From Sphingosinicella sp. LHD-64 (GTDB taxonomy: Bacteria > Pseudomonadota > Alphaproteobacteria > Sphingomonadales > Sphingomonadaceae): a stretch of 64,000 bases of DNA. Where the stretch lies: positions 186,001 through 250,000 of the forward strand of contig NZ_JAVIFV010000004.1 in assembly GCF_031157375.1 (NCBI RefSeq). Reading direction: 5' to 3'. Both the position numbers and the translations under genes were made by a program. Of this stretch, positions 29,289 through 38,832 are shown piece by piece; position 1 is the first letter of the stretch; every line of letters starts with the position of its first letter. The notes under the pieces are model-generated. The model made no database searches. It was not told the origin of the DNA and was given only the letters and a program-made list of their open reading frames with translations.

Positions 29289-29310
29289 AACATTCAGACG
29301 TCTGATTGTT
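29289..29310. promoter_or_regulatory. Candidate operator 2, 22-bp inverted repeat centred on GACGTC
   Basis: Arms AACA and TGTT with inner TCAGAC and GTCTGA; ten of eleven pairs match. It lies 107 bases before the receptor ATG, immediately before a TTGACA hexamer at about 29313 that may be the -35 element. Two sites spaced 213 bases apart would allow looping by one repressor. Confidence 0.62.
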
Positions 29311-29416
29311 ATTGACAGCTCATTGTTTTTTCAATGCTCTGACGCTCGCATGAAACGGGCGGGTGGTTGCCGAATGGCGGCGCGAAATCTTGCCCGAAGC
29401 AAAAGGGGGAGAAACC

Positions 29417-32278
29417 ATGCCCAATCGTCGATGCCTTTGCCGGACCGCGGCCGCCTGGGTGCTGGCCGCCGCGTCGGCCACGCCGCTGCTCGCGCAGCCG
29501 CCCGCGAGCGGCGTTGCCGCCAACGCCGTCCCGCCCCAGGCCGAGCCCGGCACGATCGTCATCACCGGCAGCCGGGTGGTGCGCGACGGGTTCGATGCGC
29601 CAACCCCGACCACCGTCCTGTCCGCCGCCGAGCTGCAGGCGCGCGGCACCGCCCAGATCGGCGAGTTCCTGAACGAGGTGCCGGCCTTCCGGGCCAGCGC
29701 CAGCCCCCAGGCCAATCCGTCCGCGCCGCGCAATGCCGGCCAGTATTTCGCGGACCTGCGCGGCCTCGGCAACGTCCGCACGCTCGTGCTGGTCAATGGC
29801 CGGCGCTTCACGCCGAGCTCGCCCGAAGGCCAGGTCGACCTCAACATGATCCCGTCGGTCCTGGTCGAGCGGATCGACGTGGTGACCGGCGGCGCCTCGG
29901 CCCAATGGGGCTCGGACGCGGTCGCGGGCGTCGTCAACATCCTCCTCGACACCCGCCTCGGCGGGTTCAGGAGCGACGTCTCCTTCGCCATCACCACCTA
30001 TGGTGACAATGAGGAATATCGCGCCTCGCTCGCCTACGGGTCCGATTTCGCCGGCGGGCACGGCCATTTCGTCGTCGGCGGCGAATATGTGACGAGCGCC
30101 GGCGTCGCCAATCACTATGTGCGCCCGTTCGGCCGTGACCAGCAGGAGCTCGTCTCCTATCCGGGCACCCGGCCGGCGGGCGCGCCGTCGCGCTTCTATG
30201 CGAGCGGCGTGACGCCGATCACCATGACGCGCGGCGGCCTCATCATCGGCCCCAATACCGGGCTGGGCCAGCCGCTGCGCGGCATCCAGTTCGGCCCCGG
30301 CGGCGTGACCCAGCCGTTCAATTACGGCACCGCGGTCGGCACCTCGGCGATCGACTTCACCGGCGGCGAGCCGGGCTTCTCGATCCGCTCGGGACATCCG
30401 CTCGTCCGCCCGGTCGAGCGCGCGATCGCGCTCGTCCATGCCGACTATGAGGTCAGCGACGCGCTGCGCCTGTTCGGCGAGCTCAATTACGGCCGCAGCG
30501 GCTCGGACTCCACCACGCCTTATCCGCGCGATCCGGCGCCGGGCGGCATCGTCATCCAGCGCGACAACCCGTTCCTGCCGGCCAGCGTCGGCGCGATCAT
30601 GGACGCGAACAACATCGCCTCCTTCTCGCTCGGCCGCGAATATCGCGACTTCGGGCCGGTCCGCTCGCGCAGCTTCAACACCACCGTGCGCGCCCTGCTC
30701 GGCGGCGCGGGAGCGCTCGGCGGCGGCTGGACCTGGGACGCCTATTATGCCTATGGCCGCAACGAGTTCCGCTCGACCCTGGCCAATCTCAAGGTCAACC
30801 GCAACCTGCGGTTCGCCGCCGACGCGGTGCGCGACGGGAGCGGCGCTACCGTCTGCCGCGACGCCGCCGGCTGCGTGCCGATCAACCTGTTCGGCGAGGG
30901 GTCGCCCGGCGCCGCCGCCATCGACTATGTGACCGCGACGGCGATCTACGACGTTGATTCCACTCAGCAGGTGGCCGCGGCCAACCTCCAGGGCGAACCC
31001 GTCTCGACCTGGGCGGGACCGGTCTCGCTGGCCGCGGGCGCGGAATGGCGCTCGGAGCGGTCGGTCGCGCTCTCCGACCCGTTGTCCCAGGCCGACGCCT
31101 TCGCCTATGGCAATCCCAAGGCCTTTCGCGGCGCCTATGAGGTCGTCGAAGGCTATGCCGAGGCGGTCGTACCACTCGCGCGCGACCTGCCGTTCGCCCG
31201 CCGCCTCGATCTCAATGGCGCCGTCCGCTACGCGGACTACAGCACCAGCGGCGGCGTCTGGACCTGGAAGCTCGGCGGCACCTGGGAGGTCACCGACTTC
31301 CTCACCTTGCGCGCCACCCGCTCGCGCGACATCCGCGCGCCCAACAACAGCGACCTCTATGCCGAGACCACCGCCTTCTTCACCCTGCGCAATCCGCTGA
31401 CCGGGGTGAGCAGCCAGGTCAGCACGCGCAGCGGCGGCAATCCGCAGCTGCGCCCGGAGGCCGCCGACACGCTGACCCTGGGCCTGGTGCTGAGCCCGCC
31501 CGTCCTTCCCGGCCTCAGGCTCTCGGTCGATTATTGGGACATCAGGATCGACGGGGCGATCTCGTCCTACGACGCCCAGACGGTGCTCGACAGCTGCGGC
31601 GCCGAAATCGGCGTCGGACGACCGGGCTTCTTCTGCGGCTTCGTCAGCCTCGCCGGCACCACCGTCACCGAAGTGCGCACGCCGCTCCTCAACATCGCGG
31701 GCTTTCGCGCGCGCGGCGTGGATTTCGAGGCATCTTACCGCTTCGATCTTGCGGGCGGCACGATGAATGCCCGCCTGTTCGGCACCTATACCCGCAATCT
31801 CATCTTCGACGACGGTCTGGGCAATGCGCGCCGCTACAATGCGGCCGGCGTGATCCAGAGCGTGGGCAGCATCGTCGAGCGGGCCGGCTCCGTGGGTGGG
31901 TTCACGGGCGGGGTCAACAATGGCGCCACCAACGCGCCCACCTGGATGCTCAACGCCAGCCTCAGCTATCGTCGCGACAATTGGAGCGCGATGGTGCAGG
32001 GCCGCTATGTCGGCGGCGGCCTGATCGACCCCACCCTGGTCGGCCCCGACGATCCCGACTACGATCCGGCCTCGCCGATCTCGATCGGCGACAACACCGT
32101 GCCCGGCCGGTTCTACACCAGCGTGGCGGTGACCTACCGGCCAAGCCGCCAGGTCGAGCTCTACGGGGTCGTCGACAATCTCACCAATGCCGGCCCGCCT
32201 TTCCCCTACAATGCCCTGGTCGGGCTCTACGACAAGCTCGGCCGCAACTTCCGGATCGGCGCGCGCCTGCAGTTCTGA
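29417..32278 (+). CDS. TonB-dependent receptor, large (Oar/peptide-type plug)
   Basis: A 953-residue outer-membrane receptor. The signal peptide ends SATPLLAQ; GTIVITGSRVVRDGFDAPTP is the TonB-box region; the plug has ADLRGLGNVRTLVLVNGRRF and IDVVTGGASAQWGSDAVAGV; the last strand is NFRIGARLQF. This plug type (GSR...APTPTTV) recurs in the receptor at 43.7-46.4 kb. Both flank D-amino-acid genes, so uptake of peptides or N-acyl amino acids is plausible. GGGGGAGA precedes the ATG at 29417; an in-frame ATG at 29363 is less good. Confidence 0.9.
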   Translation: MPNRRCLCRTAAAWVLAAASATPLLAQPPASGVAANAVPPQAEPGTIVITGSRVVRDGFDAPTPTTVLSAAELQARGTAQIGEFLNEVPAFRASASPQANPSAPRNAGQYFADLRGLGNVRTLVLVNGRRFTPSSPEGQVDLNMIPSVLVERIDVVTGGASAQWGSDAVAGVVNILLDTRLGGFRSDVSFAITTYGDNEEYRASLAYGSDFAGGHGHFVVGGEYVTSAGVANHYVRPFGRDQQELVSYPGTRPAGAPSRFYASGVTPITMTRGGLIIGPNTGLGQPLRGIQFGPGGVTQPFNYGTAVGTSAIDFTGGEPGFSIRSGHPLVRPVERAIALVHADYEVSDALRLFGELNYGRSGSDSTTPYPRDPAPGGIVIQRDNPFLPASVGAIMDANNIASFSLGREYRDFGPVRSRSFNTTVRALLGGAGALGGGWTWDAYYAYGRNEFRSTLANLKVNRNLRFAADAVRDGSGATVCRDAAGCVPINLFGEGSPGAAAIDYVTATAIYDVDSTQQVAAANLQGEPVSTWAGPVSLAAGAEWRSERSVALSDPLSQADAFAYGNPKAFRGAYEVVEGYAEAVVPLARDLPFARRLDLNGAVRYADYSTSGGVWTWKLGGTWEVTDFLTLRATRSRDIRAPNNSDLYAETTAFFTLRNPLTGVSSQVSTRSGGNPQLRPEAADTLTLGLVLSPPVLPGLRLSVDYWDIRIDGAISSYDAQTVLDSCGAEIGVGRPGFFCGFVSLAGTTVTEVRTPLLNIAGFRARGVDFEASYRFDLAGGTMNARLFGTYTRNLIFDDGLGNARRYNAAGVIQSVGSIVERAGSVGGFTGGVNNGATNAPTWMLNASLSYRRDNWSAMVQGRYVGGGLIDPTLVGPDDPDYDPASPISIGDNTVPGRFYTSVAVTYRPSRQVELYGVVDNLTNAGPPFPYNALVGLYDKLGRNFRIGARLQF

Positions 32279-32365
32279 GCGCCCGTCGGGCAGGTGCCTA
32301 TTCCAAGCTACACGATCCGCTGTTGGCGAGAGGCCACCGCGCGCATCGCTACGACACCGCCTTGA

Positions 32366-32995
32366 TCAGGATTGATCTCCATTCCAGCAGATGGACATGA
32401 CTTTGCAAAGCTCGTCCGACCCCGAAACATAGGCGTGCCCCATTTCGCTGTCGAAGAATATGGAATCTCCCGCATTCAGGATCACCGGCGAATAGACCTC
32501 CGTGTGTAGTTCCAGCACGCCCTGGATGACGTAGACGAACTCTTCTCCGGGGTGATGGATGAAGGGACCGAACTCCGCGACCGACCTCGCTTTGATTTCT
32601 CCGATCATCGGCGTGAAATTCTTGTTCAGGATATCAGTCGCCAGGTGCAGATAATTGTACGTGCCGGAATCGACGCTGAATCCCTCGCCGGCTCGCGAGA
32701 TGCTCCTGCGCCCCAGCAACTTTGCGGGCGATGACATGGCGGGGGAAGCGGGCTCGTCGGCGAGAAGGTGGCTGATGTCGATCTCGAGTGCGGTCGTCAG
32801 TTGCACCATCTTGTCATAGGTGAAGGACGCCTTGCCGTTCTCAAGTTTCGACAATGTTGAAACGGGCAGCCCGGCCAGCTTCCCCAGCTCAGCCAGCGTC
32901 ATGTTGCGACCGATACGGATCGCCTTCAGGCGGGCGGCGGGATCGGCGGAAGGGATCGATTGCTGCTGTGCCGCTTCGTCAGTCTTGTTCGTCAT
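32366..32995 (-). CDS. XRE-family regulator with C-terminal cupin
   Basis: A 209-residue regulator: HTH_3 domain at about residues 25-80 (RLKAIRIGRNMTLAELGKLA, PVSTLSKLENGKASFTYDKM) and a small-molecule-binding cupin at about 120-205 (FIHHPGEEFVYVIQGVLELH, LNAGDSIFFDSEMGHAYV). Regulators of this build, such as PuuR and SutR relatives, sense amines or amino acids. It lies 84 bases after the D-aminoacylase gene in the same direction and likely controls the D-amino-acid cluster. The start at 32995 (MTNKTDEAAQ) is chosen over 33043 from the domain layout. Confidence 0.88.
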   Translation of the reverse strand: MTNKTDEAAQQQSIPSADPAARLKAIRIGRNMTLAELGKLAGLPVSTLSKLENGKASFTYDKMVQLTTALEIDISHLLADEPASPAMSSPAKLLGRRSISRAGEGFSVDSGTYNYLHLATDILNKNFTPMIGEIKARSVAEFGPFIHHPGEEFVYVIQGVLELHTEVYSPVILNAGDSIFFDSEMGHAYVSGSDELCKVMSICWNGDQS

Positions 32996-33079
32996 GACTT
33001 TTCTATAATCGAAATTTCGGAAAGTTCGAGAGGTGATCCGCACCGGCCGCCGCCGGTTTTCGGCCCGAGGCCATGATGG

Positions 33080-34990
33080 CTAGTGCGGCGCGTCCAGCGT
33101 CAGCCGCCGCGCCTCGCCGGAGAGTGGCGCGTTGCCGAACCGCACGAAGAGCCTGCGCCCGCCCGCCGCCCGGAGGTCTTGCGTGTCGGACACAAGGATC
33201 GCCGGCCGCGTGCGCCCGTTGGCGTCCGACACCATGGCCGAAACCGTGGCCCAGCCCGGCGCGGTCTGCAAAATGCCGAAGGCCGATGCGCTCCAGTCGC
33301 CATCCGGTCCCCGCAAGCGCAGCGATCCCGATGCGCGTGAATCGCCGGATGCCTGGCGGACATCGAACGATATCGCCCATGACTCCTGCGTTCCGATCAC
33401 CCCTTCGCCCGCCATGTGACCAATGCCGATCGGCCGCATCGGCCGGCTTGGCATATAGGCGCGCCGCAGCAGGATCTGCCCGCCTTGCGCGCCGGTGGGG
33501 GCGCCATCGCGAAGCGCGAGGACGCCGTTGACGAGCACCGTTCTGATGCCGGTGGAGGGAAGGGTGGGCTGTTCGAATGTGGCATGATCCGTGACGGTGG
33601 CGGGATCGAACACGACGATGTCGGCCGCCATGCCCGGCGCAAGAAGGCCGCGGTCAATGATGCCGGTAATCTGGGCGGGGAGGCCGGTCATGCGGCGAAC
33701 GGCGTCCTCCAGCGTCAGCACGCCCGTCTCGCGGACATAATGGCCGAGCACGCGGGGGAAGCTGCCGAAATATCGCGGATGGCCGAAGCGCGAAATCGCT
33801 GCGCCGCAATCACAGGCGATCGCGCTGGCGGGGTAGCGCAGGAAGGCGACGAGATCCGCTTCCGCGCCGAAGCGCAGGATGGCCGACCGGTCGCTCTGTT
33901 CCAATAGCCTGATCAGCGCCTCGCCGGCGGAGACGTTCCACTCCTCCATCCAGCTGACAAGCGTGCGGCGGGAGTTGACGTCGAAAACGCCGTCGGCGCC
34001 GCCGAAGCGCAGGCGCAGCGGCGCCTCGACTTCGACAGAGGCTCTGGCGCGGAGCGTGGGGTCGCGGAAGCGGGCAAGCATGGCGTCCCGGCCACCTTCC
34101 AGCGCCCAGGCCGGGAGCAGCAGCGCGCCCAGCCCGGATTGACCGGCAAGATAGGGGTAGACATCGGTCGTGGTGGTGTTCCCGCGCCCGGTCGCCGCAT
34201 CCATCAGCGCGATCAACCGGGAGGCCTGTCGCTGCTCGGCGCCCTGGCTTTTCACATGGGTGACGACAGGCAGCAGGCCGGCGGCCTGCGATATCCCGAT
34301 CGTTTCGGCGACGCCCCGATAGGAGCTGAAATTCTCCTCCGGGCGCAGGCGGTCGTGATTGGTGAAATGGGTGCGCCAGGGCCGTGCCGCGGAAATCACG
34401 CGCGCGACTTCGGACGCGGAGGCATAATAGCCCGGCTTGTAATCGAGCCCGCCCGAAACGCCCCAGGCGCCACGCTCGAGATTGGCGATGATGACGCCGC
34501 GCATCCGGTCGGTCTGGATTGCGGACGGGCGCCGGTCGTCCAGGCCCACGATTTCGGCCCAGACGGCATTGAAGCCGACATATCCGCCGATGTTCAGGGC
34601 AAGGCCGTCGGTGGCGAACTGCGCCAGCGACGCGGTCAGATCGGTGGTCCCGCCGCCATCCGCATTGACGAACTCGCTCGTCACGCCCTGCGTCAGCATA
34701 TTCTCCGCCGTCGCGACGCCGTCCGGACGCGCATGGCTGTGGATGTTCAGGAAGCCCGGGGCCACGACCTGTCCGGTCGCGTCGACGACCTCATGCGCGG
34801 TCGCATCCGGCAGTGTGCCGATCCGAACGATCACGCCCTGGTCGATCGCAACGTCCGCGCGAATGCCGGCGCGGCCGGTGCCGTCGATGACCGTTCCGCC
34901 CCGGATCACGATGTCATAGAGGGGTTGGGCGAGGGCAGGCGTCGCGACAAGCAGGACCGTAAACGACAGAAGGCTGCGAAGGGCATTCAT
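33080..34990 (-). CDS. N-acyl-D-amino-acid deacylase (D-aminoacylase), exported
   Basis: A 636-residue amidohydrolase with a signal peptide (LLSFTVLLVATPALAQ). YDIVIRGGTVIDGTGRAG opens the composite-domain fold; VVAPGFLNIHSHARPDG gives the HxH metal site; HVKSQGAEQRQASRLIALMD and DVYPYLAGQSG carry later motifs. Members remove acyl groups from D-amino acids. Past the usual fold an extra region of about 110 residues (VIGTQESWAISFDVRQASGD to the end) has no assignment. AAGGAG precedes the ATG. It follows dadA by 22 bases, forming an operon. Confidence 0.87.
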   Translation of the reverse strand: MNALRSLLSFTVLLVATPALAQPLYDIVIRGGTVIDGTGRAGIRADVAIDQGVIVRIGTLPDATAHEVVDATGQVVAPGFLNIHSHARPDGVATAENMLTQGVTSEFVNADGGGTTDLTASLAQFATDGLALNIGGYVGFNAVWAEIVGLDDRRPSAIQTDRMRGVIIANLERGAWGVSGGLDYKPGYYASASEVARVISAARPWRTHFTNHDRLRPEENFSSYRGVAETIGISQAAGLLPVVTHVKSQGAEQRQASRLIALMDAATGRGNTTTTDVYPYLAGQSGLGALLLPAWALEGGRDAMLARFRDPTLRARASVEVEAPLRLRFGGADGVFDVNSRRTLVSWMEEWNVSAGEALIRLLEQSDRSAILRFGAEADLVAFLRYPASAIACDCGAAISRFGHPRYFGSFPRVLGHYVRETGVLTLEDAVRRMTGLPAQITGIIDRGLLAPGMAADIVVFDPATVTDHATFEQPTLPSTGIRTVLVNGVLALRDGAPTGAQGGQILLRRAYMPSRPMRPIGIGHMAGEGVIGTQESWAISFDVRQASGDSRASGSLRLRGPDGDWSASAFGILQTAPGWATVSAMVSDANGRTRPAILVSDTQDLRAAGGRRLFVRFGNAPLSGEARRLTLDAPH

Positions 34991-35012
34991 GAGCAGCTCC
35001 TTGTTTCCAGGG

Positions 35013-36281
35013 CTAAGGTGCGGAGATGGCCAGGCTGGCAAGCTCATGTCCCGCCAGCTCGTGTCGCCCGTGCATGACCAGGTCCGATATGATGCGGCCC
35101 GAGCCGGCGGCAAAAGTCCATCCGAGCGGACCATGGCCGGCATTGAGGAAGAGATTCCGGCCCCGTCGTCCCAGGAGGGGAAAGCCGGTCGGCGTCACCG
35201 GTCTGAGGCCGGCCCAGCTCGTGATCCGGTCCGGGGCCAGGCCCTCGAGCCCCGGAACGATCTCCGCCGCATCGCGCAACAGCATCGCGACACGCGCGGC
35301 GTCGATGCTCTCGTCCATGCCGGTGAACTCGGCCGTCCCGGCAATTCTCAATGCGTCGCCCAACGGCGTGATCGCAACCTTGCGGTGCATGTCCACCAGA
35401 GGAATGCGCAGGTCCGTGACGTCCCCGAACCCGCGGATCGTCGCCGAATAGCCCTTTACCGGGTAGATTGCGCTCTTGATGCCGAGCTGGTGCAGCAGGG
35501 TGGATGAGCGGGACGCCGCGGCGATGACGAACACATCCGCGGCGATGGGGCCATTGTCGCTCCGTGCGGCGCGAATACGGCGCCCCCGCATTTCGAGACT
35601 GTTGACCGAGGTCCGATATGAAAAGATCACGCCCGCGCGGACCAGATAGTCGGCCATGCCAACGCAGAAGCGATAGGCATCGCCGCTGTCGTCCTCCGGG
35701 AAGAAGAGGCCGCCGACATGTTCCGATCGGCCCAATGCCAGCGCGGGTTCGCGTGCAAGCAGGCCAGCCCGGTCGAGACGCTGATAGACGAGCCCGTCCC
35801 GGCTGAGAAAATCGGCGATCGCGAAGGCGTTTTCCAGCGCCGGCAGATCCCGGAACACCTGGAGCGTCCCCGATCTTGCCTGCCCGCATTCGATCTCGGT
35901 CGCCGCCAGAATCTCCCGATGGCGGGCAAGGCTGTAACTGCCCAGCGCGAAATTTCGTCGGGCGTTTCGGCGGTAGGAGGACTGCCGCGAGTTCATGAGG
36001 AAGTCGATCCCCCAGCGCAGCAATCTGGGAAAGGCCGCCCACCTGATCAGGAACGGCGAATCCTCGGCGCCGATGCTGCGTAAGGCATAGTTGGCGATAC
36101 CCGGCGCATTCCAGGGATTGGCCTGGCTGGGGGTCAGCATACCGCCATTGGCGAAGCTGACGCCCAGTCCGGGACCGGGAGCCGAGTCCACGACATGCAC
36201 CGAGGCGCCCGCGGCATTCAGCCAATAGGCGGTCGTCAGTCCCATCAGGCCCGCGCCGATGATCACGACGTTGGTTGACAC
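35013..36281 (-). CDS. dadA: D-amino acid dehydrogenase (DadA-like FAD oxidoreductase)
   Basis: A 422-residue DAO-fold flavoprotein. VVIIGAGLMGLTTAYWLNAAG is the FAD Rossmann motif; SFANGGMLTPSQANPWNAPG and SWAGLRPVTPTGFPLLG are DadA signatures, and NAGHGPLGWTFAAGSGRII the C-terminal one. DadA deaminates D-amino acids to 2-oxo acids, passing electrons to the respiratory chain. The start is GTG 36281 with GGAG upstream. With the deacylase it forms a two-step route: release of D-amino acid, then oxidation. Confidence 0.9.
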   Translation of the reverse strand: MSTNVVIIGAGLMGLTTAYWLNAAGASVHVVDSAPGPGLGVSFANGGMLTPSQANPWNAPGIANYALRSIGAEDSPFLIRWAAFPRLLRWGIDFLMNSRQSSYRRNARRNFALGSYSLARHREILAATEIECGQARSGTLQVFRDLPALENAFAIADFLSRDGLVYQRLDRAGLLAREPALALGRSEHVGGLFFPEDDSGDAYRFCVGMADYLVRAGVIFSYRTSVNSLEMRGRRIRAARSDNGPIAADVFVIAAASRSSTLLHQLGIKSAIYPVKGYSATIRGFGDVTDLRIPLVDMHRKVAITPLGDALRIAGTAEFTGMDESIDAARVAMLLRDAAEIVPGLEGLAPDRITSWAGLRPVTPTGFPLLGRRGRNLFLNAGHGPLGWTFAAGSGRIISDLVMHGRHELAGHELASLAISAP

Positions 36282-36721
36282 CGGCGTCTCCGTTCATTTC
36301 GTAATTTCTAAATTAGAAACTAGCCCTCAATAGAGGGGAGATCGTCGAACAATCAAGCTAAATGCGCCGTTTCTCCCGAAAAAATATATAGTTTAGAAAA
36401 TATCGTTGACGTTTGGAAATTTTTGCATCTAATCCGAGACGAGCTGATTCTCGGAGACGAATATGAAGCGCAGGATCGCCTCACTCCTCCGGGCACCGGA
36501 TCAGGATTCCGTCTATGGATTCTAGATCGTTCCAGCTCTTCGGGACGATGAGCGACCCGTTCGACTGCAATCCTCCGTGAGCCCTGGGCGCACGCTGTCC
36601 GCACAGCTGATGGCCCATGATCTGATCGCGCGAAATTTCGTCATCGGCGCACGCGCCCGCTTCCGCACCTCCACCGGCCCGCTTGCCTCAGGCACGTGGC
36701 CAGATCGCATTGGGCTCAATC
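36282..36721. other. Divergent promoter region of dadA and transporter
   Basis: About 440 bases with no gene. It is A+T rich between 36300 and 36430 and contains a perfect 15-bp inverted repeat 24 bases before dadA, and TTGACG at about 36404 as a possible -35 toward the transporter. A GGAAATTT stretch at about 36415 resembles GAAATTTC sites at 33011 and 46653. Regulation by the XRE-cupin protein is possible. Confidence 0.55.
36305..36319. promoter_or_regulatory. Perfect 15-bp inverted repeat before dadA
   Basis: TTTCTAAATTAGAAA, seven of seven pairs around a central A, lies 24 bases upstream of the dadA GTG start. Its position overlaps where the promoter must be, so it is a plausible repressor site, perhaps for the XRE-cupin regulator of the same cluster. 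Confidence 0.5.
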
Positions 36722-37876
36722 ATGCGCGCCAGCTTTTTCCAGCGGATCATCCTGCCGGGATTCGCCTTCAAGGCGGTCGTCATCGGCGGCGGCTATGCGA
36801 CGGGTCGCGAACTCGTCGAATTCTTCTTCGACGCGGGGCCGCTGGGCGGCCTGTACGGACTGCTCACGACCATGATCATCTGGTCGCTGGTCTGCGCGGC
36901 CACCTTTCTGGTGGCGCGGGCGTTCGGCGCCTATGACTACCGGACCTTCTTCCGCGCCCTGCTCGGACGCGGCTGGCCGTTGTTCGAGATCGCCTATGTG
37001 GCGCTCATGCTCCTCATCCTGTCCGTGTTCGCAGCGGCCGCGGGGGAGATCGCACGGGCCGGCCTGGGGATCCCGGCCGTTTTCGGAACCCTGGGCCTGA
37101 CGGCCGCGATCATCGCCGTCACGGCCGCCGGCCGGCACGCGATGGAGACGATGTTCAAATATGTCTCGATCTTTCTCTATCTCGTCTATGCGACCTTCAT
37201 CATTCTCACCCTGAGCCGCTTCGGGGGACGAATTTCCGAGACGCTCGCCGCCGGCGCTCCGACGACCGGATGGTTCTCGAGCGGGCTCACCTATGCCGGC
37301 TACAACCTGGTCGGGGCCATCGTGATCCTCCCCATGGCGCGCCATATCGCGAGCAATCGCGATGCCGTGGTCGCCGGCCTGCTGTGCGGTCCGATGGCGG
37401 CCTTGCCCGCCTTCCTGTTCTTCGTCTGCCTGATCGGCTTCTATCCGGACATCCAGGATGCGCCGCTGCCGTCCGACGTCATGCTGACGGCGCTTGATCT
37501 CCCGATCTTCCATCTCGTCTTTCAGACGATGATCCTTGCCGCGCTGCTGGAAAGCGGCGCCGGCCTCGTCCACGCACTGAACGAACGGGTGGCCGGCGTC
37601 CTGGCCGGCAAAGGGCGCGATATGCCCGCAACCTGGCGCTTCGCACTGGCCGCCTTCATCCTGTTCGGCGCCGTTGTGGTGGCGACCCGGGTCGGCCTCG
37701 TCGATCTCATCGCGCGGGGCTATGCCTTCTCGGCCTACGTCTTCCTCCTCATCTACGTGCTGCCCGTGATGACCATCGGCCTGCTGCGCGTGGCGACGCG
37801 TGAGCGACGGCAGGATGGACCGTGCCTGGCCGAGGCATCACCAGGTCAGGGACGGAGCGAGCAAGGGCGATCATGA
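36722..37876 (+). CDS. YkvI-family membrane transporter
   Basis: A 384-residue inner-membrane protein with about ten membrane helices, beginning ILPGFAFKAVVIGGGYATGRE, the characteristic first helix with glycine-rich break seen in YkvI proteins, relatives of LeuT-fold amino-acid and NRAMP carriers. GWFSSGLTYAGYNLVGAIVI is another conserved segment. The substrate is unproven, but the operon with an amino-acid-metabolic enzyme and divergence from dadA suggest an amino acid. No clear ribosome site precedes 36722, and the frame is open to 36683. Confidence 0.82.
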   Translation: MRASFFQRIILPGFAFKAVVIGGGYATGRELVEFFFDAGPLGGLYGLLTTMIIWSLVCAATFLVARAFGAYDYRTFFRALLGRGWPLFEIAYVALMLLILSVFAAAAGEIARAGLGIPAVFGTLGLTAAIIAVTAAGRHAMETMFKYVSIFLYLVYATFIILTLSRFGGRISETLAAGAPTTGWFSSGLTYAGYNLVGAIVILPMARHIASNRDAVVAGLLCGPMAALPAFLFFVCLIGFYPDIQDAPLPSDVMLTALDLPIFHLVFQTMILAALLESGAGLVHALNERVAGVLAGKGRDMPATWRFALAAFILFGAVVVATRVGLVDLIARGYAFSAYVFLLIYVLPVMTIGLLRVATRERRQDGPCLAEASPGQGRSEQGRS

Positions 37877-38832
37877 AGGTCATCGACGCACAGATGGTCT
37901 ATCGGCTCCTGGGCTTCGAAAGCTGCATCGGCCTCGTTCGCGAAGCCATGATCGCGCTGTCGAGCGGCAAGACGCAGGATATTCCTCGACAGATCATCCC
38001 GGGCGGCAGCGGGCTGTTCGGCATCATGGCGGGTGCGATCCCGGAGACGTTCGGAGCGAAGCTGATCAGCGTCCGGCCGCCGGCGCCGGGGCACTCGATG
38101 CCGTCACATCAGGGGCTGGTGATCCTGTTCGATCCGCATAGCGGCGCGCCGATGTCCGCCGTCGACGCGGGCGCGATCACCGCCATCCGCACCGCGGCGG
38201 CCAGTGCCGTCGCTACCGCTGCCCTCGCCCGCCCGGATGCCCGCACCCTCGCCATATTGGGATCCGGCGAACAGGCGCGCGCCCACGCCGCCGCGATACC
38301 GCTCGTCCGTTCGGTCGCGACGATCAGGCTGTGGGGCCGGGACTTTGCCAAAGTGAGCCGATTGGCGGCGGACGTCGAACGTGAACATGGAATAGCGTGC
38401 CGGGCTCTGGAAGCGATCGGGGACGCCGTTCGCGGAGCGGACATCATCTGCACCACGACGGCGGCGCCCGACCCCATCCTGTTTCATGATCAGGTGGCGC
38501 CAGGTGCGCACATCAATGTGGTGGGCTCGAGCCGGGCCGGGCCGGCCGAGATCGACAGCGACCTGGTTGCGCGTTCCCGGTACTTCGCGGACTGCCGGGC
38601 CAACGTGCTGCAGCAAGGCGCGGAGTTCATCAGGGCGCGAGAAGAAGGCCTGGTGACGGATGCGCATATTCTCGCGGAAATCGGCGAGGTGCTTTCCGGA
38701 GCGCATGAGGGTCGTGTGTCCCGAGGCGAACTAACCCTGTATAAGTCGCTCGGCCACATTGTTCAGGATCTCGTTTCCGCGCGCTACGTGAGCCTTGGAG
38801 CTCAGCGCCAACAAGAGTCGGATATTTCGTAG
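37873..38832 (+). CDS. Ornithine cyclodeaminase/mu-crystallin family enzyme
   Basis: A 319-residue NAD(P)-dependent enzyme. SHQGLVILFDPHSGAPMSAVDAG and ITAIRTAAASAVATAALARP are the substrate loops; LAILGSGEQARAHAAAIP is the nucleotide motif; INVVGSSRAGPAEIDSDLV and TLYKSLGHIVQDL finish the fold. The family includes ornithine cyclodeaminase, alanine dehydrogenase, and ketimine or imino-acid reductases. Its ATG overlaps the transporter TGA by four bases. A role in interconverting the imino acid or amino acid products of DadA is plausible. Confidence 0.85.
   Translation: MKVIDAQMVYRLLGFESCIGLVREAMIALSSGKTQDIPRQIIPGGSGLFGIMAGAIPETFGAKLISVRPPAPGHSMPSHQGLVILFDPHSGAPMSAVDAGAITAIRTAAASAVATAALARPDARTLAILGSGEQARAHAAAIPLVRSVATIRLWGRDFAKVSRLAADVEREHGIACRALEAIGDAVRGADIICTTTAAPDPILFHDQVAPGAHINVVGSSRAGPAEIDSDLVARSRYFADCRANVLQQGAEFIRAREEGLVTDAHILAEIGEVLSGAHEGRVSRGELTLYKSLGHIVQDLVSARYVSLGAQRQQESDIS

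Larger units (their letters stand above)
28711..29416. other. Long gene-free interval upstream of a TonB receptor
   Basis: About 700 bases with no convincing gene; short frames such as 28942-29289 show no recognisable protein. The right half, from about 29140, is clearly richer in A and T than the surroundings, as expected for a promoter. Two 22-bp inverted repeats with the same GACGTC centre lie here and probably control the receptor at 29417. Confidence 0.6.

Noticed and set aside
28942-29289. 115-codon plus-strand frame in the gap before the receptor
   Set aside because: Composition is irregular, no motif is present, and the region holds two operators and A+T-rich promoter DNA.
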